The notes under the pieces were generated by a model. It searched no databases, had not been told where the DNA came from, and saw only the letters and a list, made by a program, of their open reading frames with translations. Shown here piece by piece: positions 1 to 7,663 of a stretch of DNA of 64,000 nucleotides; position 1 is the first letter of the stretch, and the number at the start of each line of letters is the position of its first letter. The position numbers and the translations under genes were made by a program. The stretch lies in contig JALSIB010000060.1 of the NCBI GenBank assembly GCA_026981855.1, positions 1 to 64,000 on the forward strand, in the 5' to 3' direction. The stretch comes from Methylothermaceae bacterium (GTDB taxonomy: Bacteria > Pseudomonadota > Gammaproteobacteria > Methylococcales > Methylothermaceae).

Positions 1-156
1 TCTTTTACCACTGGTGGCGGCGACACCCCGCTCCTGGCATCACTGACCCTCCCATTGACGACCTTTTCAACGAATCCGGTGGCTTGTTGGCGGGAATCAG
101 GTGAAAAAATGGGGAGACGCCAGTTGCATCAGGTCTTGACGGGTTTGCAGGGTCAT
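1..156 (-). pseudogene. Frameshifted, partial third gene of the GTPase unit
   Basis: An ATG at 156, 9 nt after the stop of the membrane coiled-coil gene, opens a frame starting MTLQTRQDLMQLASP that hits TGA after 19 codons. From about codon 16 a different frame stays open to the window edge and reads IFSPDSRQQATGFVEKVV and onward. The switch coincides with a G4 run (111-114) next to an A6 run (104-109), so one inserted base in a homopolymer explains the break. That downstream frame has no start codon of its own. I do not recognise the family. It may be a real pseudogene or a sequencing error. Its 3' end lies outside the window. Confidence 0.4.
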
Positions 157-165
157 GTTTCTTGC

Positions 166-600
166 TCACTTCTCGTTGGGTTGATCGGGGCGGTTTTCGT
201 CGCGGAAGCGTTCCAACGCGGCGATTTCGTCCGCCAGTCTTTGAATCTTGCGGGCATCGGCGCACCACGCTTCCGAGTAGTCAACACCCAAAGCCGCATC
301 GGGCAGGCGGGGTTCCTTGACGAACCGTTTCAGGCCGGACAAATCCAGCTTGCAGGGTTGGCCATTGAGGATGGCGCCGTGATTCTGCACCAGTCCGGTG
401 AGCAGGACGTGGGCTTCCTGGATCAGCGCCTCCCGGGCCTGGGCGCGTTCCAGTTCCCGTTGTCGTTCCCGTGCTTCGTCTTCCCGCCGCCGCCGTTCCT
501 CCGCTTTCTCCTCGTTTTGCGTGTATGTATACCAGGCGGTGGCCGCGGCGCTGATGGCGGCCGCGGCGACCCAGGGCCAAATGAATACGAACATCGGCAT
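166..600 (-). CDS. Membrane-anchored coiled-coil protein, hypothetical
   Basis: A 144-residue protein beginning MPMFVFIWPWVAAAAISAAA, so residues 3-20 form one N-terminal transmembrane helix. A highly charged Glu/Arg-rich helix follows (about 27-60), very likely a coiled coil, then a short mixed C-terminal region with two cysteines. The start at 600 is chosen because GGAGGA lies just upstream; longer reading in this frame would run into the GTPase gene. It sits 32 bp downstream of the dynamin-like GTPase gene on the same strand and is probably co-transcribed with it. A membrane partner or adaptor for the GTPase is plausible but inferred. No family is recognised. Confidence 0.7.
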   Translation of the reverse strand: MPMFVFIWPWVAAAAISAAATAWYTYTQNEEKAEERRRREDEARERQRELERAQAREALIQEAHVLLTGLVQNHGAILNGQPCKLDLSGLKRFVKEPRLPDAALGVDYSEAWCADARKIQRLADEIAALERFRDENRPDQPNEK

Positions 601-632
601 GATAAGTTCCTCCTTCGTCGAGAGTGGCCGGG

Positions 633-1475
633 TCAACAATACTGGCGCTCGAAATATTCGATGCGCGCTTTCATCTGTTCGGAGAAATGATCGAGATCGT
701 CCCGCAAAGCCCTTTCCCGTTTCCACCGGCGTTGGGACAAGGCCTGGAATTCCCGGCGGCGTTCGGAGATCGCCTCCTGCGTGGCTTCGTCCAGCTTTTG
801 CCACAAGGCCCGAAGGCGTTGGACGCGGGTGTCGGTGGCGATTTGCGCGGCATGATCGATGATGCGGGCATGCAGATCGGGGATGCCGCTTTTTTCCACC
901 AGCAGGGGTTTGTTCTTGCGCCGGCCGGTCTGATGGCGCTTGGCGGAAACGACCGCCGGCGGCAGGGTCCGGCCGCCGAGCACTTTTTCCAGAGACCTCT
1001 GGAGGGCTGAGGCGATCCTTTCGGCTTCCCCGGAAACCTGATCCATCTGGCTCCAGACCGGCAGCAGGCGTTCGCGCACCGCCGGCAGGCGGCGGCGAAT
1101 ATCGTCGAGAAATTGCCTTTCCTGTTTTTCCAGGGCGCCGATTTCCAGGCTGTGGACGAACAGGAACAGGTCCGTATCCGCCAGTCCGCGCCAGGTTTCC
1201 AGGAGGTCGTTTTCCTCCCGAGTGTCGATGCCGGGGGTGTCGATCCAGTCAATGCCGCCGTGATGCTGTCGCTGGACGACCACGGTTTGCCGCACCGCGC
1301 CGACGGCGAAGGGTTCGTCCGGATGGCACAGGGCGTTCAGCAGCGAGCTTTTGCCGGCCTTGAGCATGCCGGCCACGGCCACCTGCGGCGGCGTGTCCGT
1401 TTGCCGGCGGGCTTTCCGGTAGGCTTCCAGGGTGGTTTTCAGATGGGGATGGATTTGCGTCAGGATATCGGTCAT
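633..1475 (-). CDS. Dynamin-like / GTP-binding GTPase
   Basis: A 280-residue P-loop GTPase. Visible motifs are the G1 loop GMLKAGKSS (36-44), a candidate switch-I Thr at 64, the G3 motif DTPGID (79-84), and a G4-like SQMD (142-145) in place of N/TKxD. The C-terminal 100 residues are Arg/Glu-rich helices, resembling the stalk of small bacterial dynamin-like proteins rather than an Era or Der GTPase. GGAGAA precedes the ATG at 1475. It is first in a leftward unit with the coiled-coil membrane protein and a broken third gene, and is divergent from cas6. The family call is confident; the role (membrane remodelling or defence) is not. Confidence 0.8.
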   Translation of the reverse strand: MTDILTQIHPHLKTTLEAYRKARRQTDTPPQVAVAGMLKAGKSSLLNALCHPDEPFAVGAVRQTVVVQRQHHGGIDWIDTPGIDTREENDLLETWRGLADTDLFLFVHSLEIGALEKQERQFLDDIRRRLPAVRERLLPVWSQMDQVSGEAERIASALQRSLEKVLGGRTLPPAVVSAKRHQTGRRKNKPLLVEKSGIPDLHARIIDHAAQIATDTRVQRLRALWQKLDEATQEAISERRREFQALSQRRWKRERALRDDLDHFSEQMKARIEYFERQYC

Positions 1476-1578
1476 CGGGTTCTCCGTTTCTCAAGCGTGC
1501 GATTTCGGCCTACACTGGTCATTAACGACACGACGGCGGAATCTTTCTCTTAAAAAATATAGATAAGGATTTGTGAAC

Positions 1579-2505
1579 ATGACGACTCCGCGTCTGCCCC
1601 TGGCCTTTTTGGAACATGTGTTCGTGGCGGAGGATCCGGTCGCCTTCCCCCGCTGGAGCGGGCCGCTCTGGCACGGGGTGTTGGGAAAGGCGCTGCGGGA
1701 TCTCCATTGCGTCATGACCGATACCTCGTGCCCGGCTTGTCCCTTGCTCCACGGGTGTGGGTATCCGTATCTGTTTCAGCGCATCGCCCCGCCCGGCAGC
1801 GAAATGATGGCGAACAAGCCGGTGCCCGTCCCGCACGTGCTTCGGCCCCTGTTTCAGGAGGAAGTGGCGTCTCCGGGTGACGTGGTGCCTTTGGGGCTGG
1901 TGCTGGTCGGGGATGCGGTCGCTCGTTGGCGGCACATGCTGGCCGCGCTGCTGCGGGCCGGACAGGCCGGAGTGGGACGGCGTCGGGGGCGGTTGCGTTT
2001 GCTGGAGGTCAATCAGGTGCGGCTGGACAGCGACATGAACATCGCCTTGTGGGCGGAGGGGGAAACGCCCGCCGCCGAAGCAGCAGCGGTGATGCCCATG
2101 CCGCCGCCTTGCCCTTCAAGGGTGCGCCTGACGTTGCTGACCCCGTACCGGCCCGGCACGGCGCGGGCGCCTTTCAATGCCGCCCGTTTCGCCATGGCTG
2201 TCGTCCGCCGGGTTTCCCTGTTGCAGTATTTCTACACCGGGAAGCGGCTGACGGTGGATTTCAAGGGGCTCAAGGCCCAGGCGGCGCGGATCGAAACCGA
2301 CGATCCCCGTTTCCGGTGGTGCCGGGACAAGCGTTTTTCAGCACGCCACGGCGATATCGCCAACACCAGCGGTTGGTTGGGGGAATGCCATCTCCGGCTG
2401 AGCGGCGCCGGGGCGTTGTGGCCGTATCTCTGGCTGGGGCAGTGGCTGGGTGTGGGCAAGAACGCCAGTATGGGCTTCGGCTGGTACGCCCTGGCGGGCG
2501 AATGA
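1579..2505 (+). CDS. cas6: Cas6-type CRISPR pre-crRNA endoribonuclease (RAMP), orphan
   Basis: A 308-residue RAMP-like protein matching the Cas6 family with a PF10040-type C-terminus. It has an N-terminal cysteine cluster (Cys44, CPAC at 51-54, Cys60) and a C-terminal glycine-rich RNA-binding loop, GVGKNASMGFG (about 291-301). Cas6 enzymes cleave CRISPR repeat RNA into crRNAs. AAGGA at 1565-1569 favours the ATG at 1579 (9-nt spacing) over the GTG at 1573. No other cas gene and no repeat array is visible anywhere in the window, so it either acts in trans on an array elsewhere or is a relic. It is divergent from the dynamin-like GTPase. I cannot assign the catalytic His with confidence. Confidence 0.8.
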   Translation: MTTPRLPLAFLEHVFVAEDPVAFPRWSGPLWHGVLGKALRDLHCVMTDTSCPACPLLHGCGYPYLFQRIAPPGSEMMANKPVPVPHVLRPLFQEEVASPGDVVPLGLVLVGDAVARWRHMLAALLRAGQAGVGRRRGRLRLLEVNQVRLDSDMNIALWAEGETPAAEAAAVMPMPPPCPSRVRLTLLTPYRPGTARAPFNAARFAMAVVRRVSLLQYFYTGKRLTVDFKGLKAQAARIETDDPRFRWCRDKRFSARHGDIANTSGWLGECHLRLSGAGALWPYLWLGQWLGVGKNASMGFGWYALAGE

Positions 2506-2518
2506 CCGCCGGTTGCAG

Positions 2519-2541
2519 GATCACCTTTTTTGAGGGTGATC
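2519..2541 (+). other. Hairpin just downstream of cas6
   Basis: A perfect 7-bp inverted repeat, GATCACC (2519-2525) and GGTGATC (2535-2541), separated by a T-rich 9-nt loop. It starts 14 bp after the cas6 stop. No T-tract follows on either strand, so it is not a textbook intrinsic terminator. Confidence 0.4.
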
Positions 2542-2550
2542 TGTTCCCAG

Positions 2551-2577
2551 GGGAAACCGGTTCGTGCGATTGCCCTG
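2551..2577 (+). repeat. End fragment of the dispersed MITE-like element
   Basis: 27 bp matching the right end of the elements at 24097-24206 and 30955-31062; the shared core is AACCGGTTC followed by a GCGATTGCCCTG-like end. Only this end is present, so it is a truncated or decayed copy. It lies between cas6 and dgkA. Confidence 0.6.
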
Positions 2578-2657
2578 TTTTTCCAACGCTTTGAAACGGG
2601 ACGGTGGGGACAATTACGTTACAATAGCGACCTTTCGCTTTATACCCAGGAGGCTGT

Positions 2658-2705
2658 ATGAGACAAGTGATGACAGGTCTTCCGGGCCGGTACCGGAGGT
2701 GCTAG
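2658..2705 (+). CDS. Possible 15-residue leader peptide upstream of dgkA
   Basis: ATG at 2658 has a near-ideal AGGAGG (2648-2653) five bases upstream. It encodes MRQVMTGLPGRYRRC, ending TAG at 2703-2705, two bases before the dgkA GTG. The reading frame spans the dgkA ribosome-binding site (GGAGGT, 2695-2700). Translation through it could control or couple dgkA initiation. No known leader family is recognised, and chance occurrence is possible for so short a frame. Confidence 0.35.
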   Translation: MRQVMTGLPGRYRRC

Positions 2706-2707
2706 CC

Positions 2708-3082
2708 GTGGGACAGAAAGGACTGACGGGCATTCCCAGGCTGATCGCGGCTTTCGGCAATTCTGTCGCAGGAATCAAGGTCTGTTGGCGGCAGGAAGAG
2801 GCTTTCCGTCAGGAAATCTACGTGTTGATGCTGGCCATCCCGATGGGGATCTGGCTGGGAGACGATGGGGTGGAGAGATCCATGCTGATCGGTTCGGTGT
2901 TGCTGATCGCCATCGTCGAGACGCTGAATTCCGCCGTGGAAGCGGTGGTCGACAGGATCGGCGATGAATATCACGAACTTTCCGGCTATGCCAAGGATAT
3001 CGCCTCCGCGGGGGTGCTGCTTTCGAATTTCCTCGCTCTGATGGTGTGGGGGCTGATCGCTTACGACAAACTTCCAGGATGA
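2708..3082 (+). CDS. dgkA: Diacylglycerol kinase (DgkA family)
   Basis: A 124-residue inner-membrane kinase that phosphorylates diacylglycerol released during membrane-derived oligosaccharide and lipid turnover, returning it as phosphatidic acid. The family core is plain: EEAFRQEIYV near residue 30, NSAVEAVVDRIG, and EYHELSGYAKD, with three hydrophobic helices. Length matches E. coli DgkA (122). The GTG start at 2708 is chosen because GGAGGT ends seven bases upstream and the N-terminus then aligns with the family. A 15-codon frame ends two bases before this start. The stop overlaps the next start (ATGA), so it is probably coupled to the PfkB kinase gene. Confidence 0.93.
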   Translation: MGQKGLTGIPRLIAAFGNSVAGIKVCWRQEEAFRQEIYVLMLAIPMGIWLGDDGVERSMLIGSVLLIAIVETLNSAVEAVVDRIGDEYHELSGYAKDIASAGVLLSNFLALMVWGLIAYDKLPG

Positions 3083-4020
3083 CCAAAATGACCGCATTGA
3101 TAACGGGCTCGATGGCCTACGACACCATCATGGTGTTTCCGGATTATTTCAAGAACCACATCCTTCCCGACCAGGTCCATATTTTGAACGTTTCCTTTCT
3201 GGTGCCGGAGATGCGCCGCGAATTCGGCGGGTGCGCGGGCAATATCGCCTACAATCTCAAACTCCTGGGCAAGCATCCCTTGCCCATGGCCACCGTCGGC
3301 AGGGATTTCGACAGCTACCGGGCCTGGCTTTCGGAGTGCGGGATCGATCAGCGGTATCTGAAGACCGTGGAAGACAGTTACACCGCCCAGGCTTACATCA
3401 CCACCGATCTGGCCGACAACCAGATCACCGCTTTTCATCCGGGCGCCATGTCCTTCTCCCATCTCAACCAGGTGCCCCGCCAGGCCGGGATAGAAATCGG
3501 CATTGTCGCCCCCGATGGCCGGGAGGGAATGATCCGGCACGCCGAACAGTTTCATGAGGCGGGGATTCCTTTCATCTTCGATCCGGGCCAGGGGACACCC
3601 ATGTTCGAGAAAGCCGAATTGATCCGCTTCATCGAATTGGCCACCTGGACCATCTTCAACGACTACGAGGCCAAGCTGGTGCAAGAGAAAACCGGCCTGA
3701 CGCCGGAACAGATTTCCGACGATGTGGATGCGGTGGTGGTGACCAGGGGGGCCGAAGGTTCGGTTGTTTATATCGACCGCAGAGCCATCCCGATTCCCGC
3801 GGCCAAACCCGATAAAGTGGTCGATCCCACGGGCTGCGGGGACGCTTATCGGGCCGGGGTGATTTTCGGTCTGCTGGAAAACTACGATTGGGAAACCATC
3901 GGCGCCATCGCCTCGCTGATGGGCGCCATCAAGGTGGAGCGCGCGGGTACCCAAAATCATGTGTTCCAGATGGAAGCGTTCCGCCAGAGGTTCTTCGACA
4001 ACTTCGGCTATCATTTCTGA
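3079..4020 (+). CDS. PfkB-family carbohydrate/adenosine kinase
   Basis: A 313-residue ribokinase-fold kinase. An N-terminal substrate-binding GG motif lies within EFGGCAGNIAYN. The C-terminal PfkB signature is DPTGCGDAYRAG; here PTGCGDAY replaces the usual TTGAGDxF, a variant seen in the bacterial adenosine-kinase-like branch. The Asp of GCGD is the expected catalytic base. The start ATG overlaps the dgkA stop. mazG begins 2 bp after the stop, so nucleoside or nucleotide metabolism is a reasonable context. Adenosine kinase is my preferred substrate guess, but sugar specificity cannot be read from sequence alone. Confidence 0.85.
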   Translation: MTKMTALITGSMAYDTIMVFPDYFKNHILPDQVHILNVSFLVPEMRREFGGCAGNIAYNLKLLGKHPLPMATVGRDFDSYRAWLSECGIDQRYLKTVEDSYTAQAYITTDLADNQITAFHPGAMSFSHLNQVPRQAGIEIGIVAPDGREGMIRHAEQFHEAGIPFIFDPGQGTPMFEKAELIRFIELATWTIFNDYEAKLVQEKTGLTPEQISDDVDAVVVTRGAEGSVVYIDRRAIPIPAAKPDKVVDPTGCGDAYRAGVIFGLLENYDWETIGAIASLMGAIKVERAGTQNHVFQMEAFRQRFFDNFGYHF

Positions 4021-4021
4021 T

Positions 4022-4813
4022 ATGCCCGCCATCGACCGCCTGCTCGAGATCATGGCGCGTTTGCGCGACCCGCGCGAAGGCTGTCCCTGGGACCGGGCAC
4101 AGACCTTCCACAGCCTGATCCCCTATACCCTGGAAGAGGCCTACGAAGTGGCCGATGCCATCGAACGGGAAGATTTCGACGACTTGTGCGATGAACTGGG
4201 CGACTTGTTGTTGCAGGTGGTGTTCCACTGCCGTATCGCCGAGGAGCAGGGACTGTTCGGCTTCGAACAAGTGGCCGGGCGTCTTGGAGACAAGCTGGTC
4301 CGGCGCCACCCTCATGTCTTTTCCGGCCTCGACTATCCCTCGGAAGCAGCACGCAAACGAGCGTGGGAGGCGATCAAGCGGGAAGAACGGCGTGACAAGG
4401 GCAAAAGCGGGGGGCACGGCATTCTCGACGATGTCCCGGCCACGTTGCCGGCCTTGCTGCAGGCGGAAAAAATTCAGGGCCGGGCTGCCCGCCACGGTTT
4501 CGATTGGCCCGAGGTGGCGCCCGTGTTCGACAAGGTGGAGGAAGAACTGGAAGAGCTCAGGGAAGCCTGGCGGTCGGGCGATCAGGATCATATCCGGGAA
4601 GAGGTGGGGGATTTGCTTTTCGTCGCGGTCAATTTGGCCCGCCATGTGGGGGTTCACCCGGAACTCGCCTTGCGCGAGAGCAATCGCAAGTTTTCCAGCC
4701 GCTTCCGCTATATCGAGGAAAACCTGGAAAGGCAGGGAAGAACCGTCACTGAAACCCCCCTGGCCGATCTGGACGCTTTATGGGATGAAGCCAAACGCCG
4801 TGGCAAGACTTGA
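4022..4813 (+). CDS. mazG: Nucleoside triphosphate pyrophosphohydrolase MazG
   Basis: 263 residues containing two tandem MazG all-alpha domains. The first contains [12 protein letters not shown] and a Mg-binding EEAYE plus DELGDLLLQ pattern (about 20-70). The second repeats EELEELREA and REEVGDLLF (about 175-215). MazG hydrolyses NTPs and dNTPs to NMPs plus pyrophosphate, cleaning non-canonical nucleotides. Length equals that of E. coli MazG (263). The ATG at 4022 follows the PfkB kinase stop by one base. The 3' end overlaps the next gene, nfi, another system for removing deaminated purines, so this is a coherent nucleotide-hygiene cluster. Confidence 0.95.
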   Translation: MPAIDRLLEIMARLRDPREGCPWDRAQTFHSLIPYTLEEAYEVADAIEREDFDDLCDELGDLLLQVVFHCRIAEEQGLFGFEQVAGRLGDKLVRRHPHVFSGLDYPSEAARKRAWEAIKREERRDKGKSGGHGILDDVPATLPALLQAEKIQGRAARHGFDWPEVAPVFDKVEEELEELREAWRSGDQDHIREEVGDLLFVAVNLARHVGVHPELALRESNRKFSSRFRYIEENLERQGRTVTETPLADLDALWDEAKRRGKT

Positions 4814-5474
4814 TATCCATCATGCTCACCGGTGGGACGTGACGCCCGGGGAAGCGATCGGCATTCAGCAACGGCTGCGATCGTACGTCGTGCTTGAAGA
4901 CAGGCTGCCAGAGCGGGTCGGGACCGTCGCCGGTGTCGATGTGGGTTTCCAGGCTGGCGGGCGTCTGACCCGGGCCGCCGTGGCGGTGCTGGCGTTCCCT
5001 TCCCTGAAACGGGTGGAACGGGCGGTGGCTGAAGTCGAAACCCGCTTTCCCTATGTTCCCGGCCTCCTTTCTTTTCGGGAGATCCTCGCTGTACTGGAGG
5101 CATTGAAGCGATTACCGAAGCTTCCCGACCTTCTGCTTTGCGATGGCCAGGGGATCGCCCACCCCAGGCGGTTCGGCATCGCCAGTCACCTGGGGGTGTT
5201 GTTGGATCATCCCACCATCGGTGTGGCCAAAAGCCGCCTTGTCGGAAGCCACGGGCCCGTGCCGGAGGGAAAGGGTGAGTGGGTACCGCTGCGGGACGGG
5301 GACGAGATCATTGGCGCGGTGCTTCGTACCCGCAAGGGGGTGAAACCCATCTATGTTTCACCCGGTCACCGGCTGTGTCTGGAAACCGCCGTTTCCTGGG
5401 TCATGGCTTGTGTCACCCGCTACAAACTTCCAGAGACCACCCGCCAGGCCCATCGGTTGGCTTCGGACGAATAG
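4800..5474 (+). CDS. nfi: Endonuclease V (deoxyinosine 3'-endonuclease)
   Basis: A 224-residue Nfi that nicks DNA one base 3' of hypoxanthine. Family landmarks are VAGVDVGFQ (the first catalytic Asp), [11 protein letters not shown] (the PYIP wedge), [15 protein letters not shown] (second Asp), and TIGVAKSRL. The GTG at 4800 gives an N-terminus close to the family's; an ATG at 4785 in the same frame would add five residues. The gene overlaps the end of mazG by 14 bp. It converges with the truncated lipoprotein remnant at 5518-5682. Confidence 0.94.
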   Translation: MARLDIHHAHRWDVTPGEAIGIQQRLRSYVVLEDRLPERVGTVAGVDVGFQAGGRLTRAAVAVLAFPSLKRVERAVAEVETRFPYVPGLLSFREILAVLEALKRLPKLPDLLLCDGQGIAHPRRFGIASHLGVLLDHPTIGVAKSRLVGSHGPVPEGKGEWVPLRDGDEIIGAVLRTRKGVKPIYVSPGHRLCLETAVSWVMACVTRYKLPETTRQAHRLASDE

Positions 5475-5517
5475 ATGCCGATATGCGGAAGAGGCAAACG
5501 GTATCTGGTCGTTGCGA

Positions 5518-5682
5518 TCATTTCCAATCCTGAAAATTCTTCACCCGGTTGCTGGCGGGGATAAAGGGATCGACCCGTCCAGCTTGCAATGGAAGCGGTG
5601 TTGGCATCAGCCTTATGTGGGTTTGACAGCCTGCTGGCAACAAGAGCGCAACCAGGCATGAAATTGGGAGCCTAGTTTTCAT
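5518..5682 (-). pseudogene. Truncated lipoprotein alpha/beta hydrolase (DUF900-like) remnant
   Basis: A 54-residue frame starting MKTRLPISCLVALLLPAGC: a lipoprotein signal with lipobox LPAGC (Cys19). Next come RLMPTPLPLQAGRVDPF, which resembles the N-terminal signature (LMPTP...DPF) of lipoprotein-type DUF900 hydrolases. Those proteins are several hundred residues long. Here the frame stops at 5518, and a shifted frame reading IATTRYRLPLP hints at a frameshift just before. The catalytic domain is missing; nfi lies directly downstream in the convergent orientation. The start overlaps the upstream hydrolase gene by 11 bp, so it was probably once the second gene of that operon. Confidence 0.6.
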
Positions 5683-7141
5683 GTTCTTCGATTTGCAGGG
5701 GTGTTTCGGCGACATTTGCGTTTTTCAGTGTGAATTCAACAATGCGGCGTTCCATGTACCCGTAGAATGGATTGTAACGAAGCCGCATGAGCTGAGCGGC
5801 GGGAACTTGTAGCAGTTTTTGTTCACCCCTCAACTCGACACGTCCCAGCGTCGGTTCATCGTCGGTTCCTGTTCCATATACCGGATCATTGGGGGGGATG
5901 GGTAGGGCGACGTGGGACAGAGAGTAGATTCCTTTTGGCCATTGGTATGCCAGGGGTGAGGATACGACCCGCTCATGGCCGGAGGGGCGGTGTCGGGCAC
6001 AGATGCGAGGGCTGTCGGGGTGACAGTTGGTGACCAGGGTTAGATCATAGTCGGCGGTTTCATTCATCAGGGATTCCAGCAGATGGTGGTCGCTTTTGGC
6101 GAACAGGGTGACGATTTCGGCGTCTCGGTTGACGTCGAAAAGAATGAGTTCATCCTTTCCGGAATGGAAATAGGTCATGAGCAGGTTTACCACCGCCTTG
6201 GAAGAAACCGTCGTATCCACTACCGATTGAATGGCCAGGACAGGGGGAAAGGTTTCCATCTTGCCGCTTCGGTGGAAGGATCTCAGCCCTTCCTGTACCC
6301 GTTCGGCAAGCAGGTAGACTTGATATCCAGCATTGACGGCGAAGGAATTGTATTTGTAGGGGTCATATTCCGGTTGCCGGGAGAGCCAGGCCAGTTTTTG
6401 TAGTCCCGGCAGGTAACTGGCGCCTATGATCAGTTTTGAAAAACGCGCCGCCGGGGTGACCGCCAACGCTGGGGATAGCAATACGATTGCCGATGGCCGT
6501 GGCAAATGCGTATTTTGCAGCGACTTCAGGGTATAGTCGAGCGCCAGAGCGGCACCATTGGAATAGCCCACGATATAGAAGGGTTCGTGCTGGCGCGGCG
6601 GTGACTGCAAATACCGGGTGGCCAGCCTGACCGCTTCAGCCATATCCCGCCAGGTGAAACGGGTCAGACTCGCAGGGACCGTTCCGTGTCCGGGCAGCCG
6701 GAGGGCCAGGACCCGCATTCCCATATGGTGAAACGCCGTGCTCAGAGAACGAAGGCTATAGGGCGAATCCGACATGCCGTGTAGCAGTAGCACGGTGCCC
6801 GCCCCAGTTCCGGCTTGCAGCTCGACGGTCCGATTCCAGTCGAACCCATCCACCGGATGGGCCAGCGGATTGGAAGGCGAGTAGCGGCTGATGCGGGATG
6901 TTTTCAGAGTGTGACGAAAGGCGCTCAAATCGTTGAGCAGATCTGTTTCCAGCCTCAAGTAAGCTGGAAAATCGGAAATCGTATCTGCTTGGCTGTGAAA
7001 TTCAGCGGGCGATTTCCATAGGTGCCAAGGATCCAGGGGCGGGCCGGAAAGCGTCTTGAACAAATAGAGTCCCAAGACAGCCATCGACGCTCCCAAAAAC
7101 AGGCACACCAGTTTTCCCACCAAGGTCTTCAAAAGATTCAT
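5672..7141 (-). CDS. Membrane-anchored alpha/beta hydrolase (serine esterase-like)
   Basis: 489 residues. The N-terminus has one hydrophobic helix (about residues 7-28), so the catalytic domain is likely periplasmic. VLLLHGMSDSPYS forms the oxyanion-hole HG region, VGYSNGAAL is the nucleophile elbow (GxSxG), and a late SDHHLL His region completes a plausible triad. The substrate is unknown. The start at 7141 follows a GAGAGGGAGAG purine tract; an upstream in-frame extension lacks coding character. The next gene downstream is a truncated lipoprotein hydrolase overlapping this one. The upstream gap of 522 bp is AT-rich. Confidence 0.82.
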   Translation of the reverse strand: MNLLKTLVGKLVCLFLGASMAVLGLYLFKTLSGPPLDPWHLWKSPAEFHSQADTISDFPAYLRLETDLLNDLSAFRHTLKTSRISRYSPSNPLAHPVDGFDWNRTVELQAGTGAGTVLLLHGMSDSPYSLRSLSTAFHHMGMRVLALRLPGHGTVPASLTRFTWRDMAEAVRLATRYLQSPPRQHEPFYIVGYSNGAALALDYTLKSLQNTHLPRPSAIVLLSPALAVTPAARFSKLIIGASYLPGLQKLAWLSRQPEYDPYKYNSFAVNAGYQVYLLAERVQEGLRSFHRSGKMETFPPVLAIQSVVDTTVSSKAVVNLLMTYFHSGKDELILFDVNRDAEIVTLFAKSDHHLLESLMNETADYDLTLVTNCHPDSPRICARHRPSGHERVVSSPLAYQWPKGIYSLSHVALPIPPNDPVYGTGTDDEPTLGRVELRGEQKLLQVPAAQLMRLRYNPFYGYMERRIVEFTLKNANVAETPLQIEEHEN

Positions 7142-7663
7142 CTCTCCCTCTCTGTCACCGGCCGAATTTGAGTTTGATCCGGTGAAACTTCTATGATCTG
7201 GCCAGACTGGCAAAAGTCAGCCTTACAACAAGGCGATGAGGATAAAGCTTTTTCCTTTCTGGCGTCATGACACTTGATCGCAATAAATTTATTGAAAATC
7301 ATTGAATGGCTGGGGGAATGATTTTTTCCGCATTCTCGGGTGCAGGGAAATAGACATGGATTTTTGCGTTTTATGCACAAAATGGGTGCAAAGCATTCGG
7401 TCCGGTCATTGGTCATCAAATCGAAGAGAGATTAGGGCGTGGTGTTTATAATGCCGTTGTTTTGCATAGTATGATTTCTTTTCTGACTGATTTGGGGGGA
7501 TTTATTGGTTTGCGCTCATGTAATCAGAGAAATTCTATTTGGGCTTTAGGTTTGGGAAAAAACGATATTTTAATTTGGCAATGTTTGGATTAGAATTCCC
7601 GTGCTTGAAATCGATTCAAGATCGATATAGACGATTACAGAAATTCAATATGGGGGATAAACC
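7142..7663. other. AT-rich 522-bp non-coding gap
   Basis: No convincing gene: frames here are short and Cys/Lys-rich without a good start site. The stretch is visibly AT-richer than its flanks. It must hold the divergent promoters for the hydrolase gene (leftward) and the OmpA-family lipoprotein gene (rightward). A TATAAT occurs at 7447-7452, and an inverted repeat at 7604-7620 is listed separately. Confidence 0.6.
7604..7620 (+). promoter_or_regulatory. Inverted repeat upstream of the OmpA-family lipoprotein gene
   Basis: CTTGAA (7604-7609) and TTCAAG (7615-7620) form perfect 6-bp arms around ATCGA. A TTGAAA at 7605-7610 and TATAGA at 7626-7631 are 15 bp apart, slightly short for a sigma-70 promoter. 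An operator or a weak promoter overlapping one is possible; neither is proven. Confidence 0.3.

Noticed and set aside
1-2700. CRISPR array near cas6
   Set aside because: No regularly spaced direct repeats are visible on either side of cas6 within the window.
7138-7419. 93-codon minus-strand frame upstream of the alpha/beta hydrolase
   Set aside because: Cys/Lys-rich random-looking translation with no ribosome-binding site, in AT-rich intergenic DNA.
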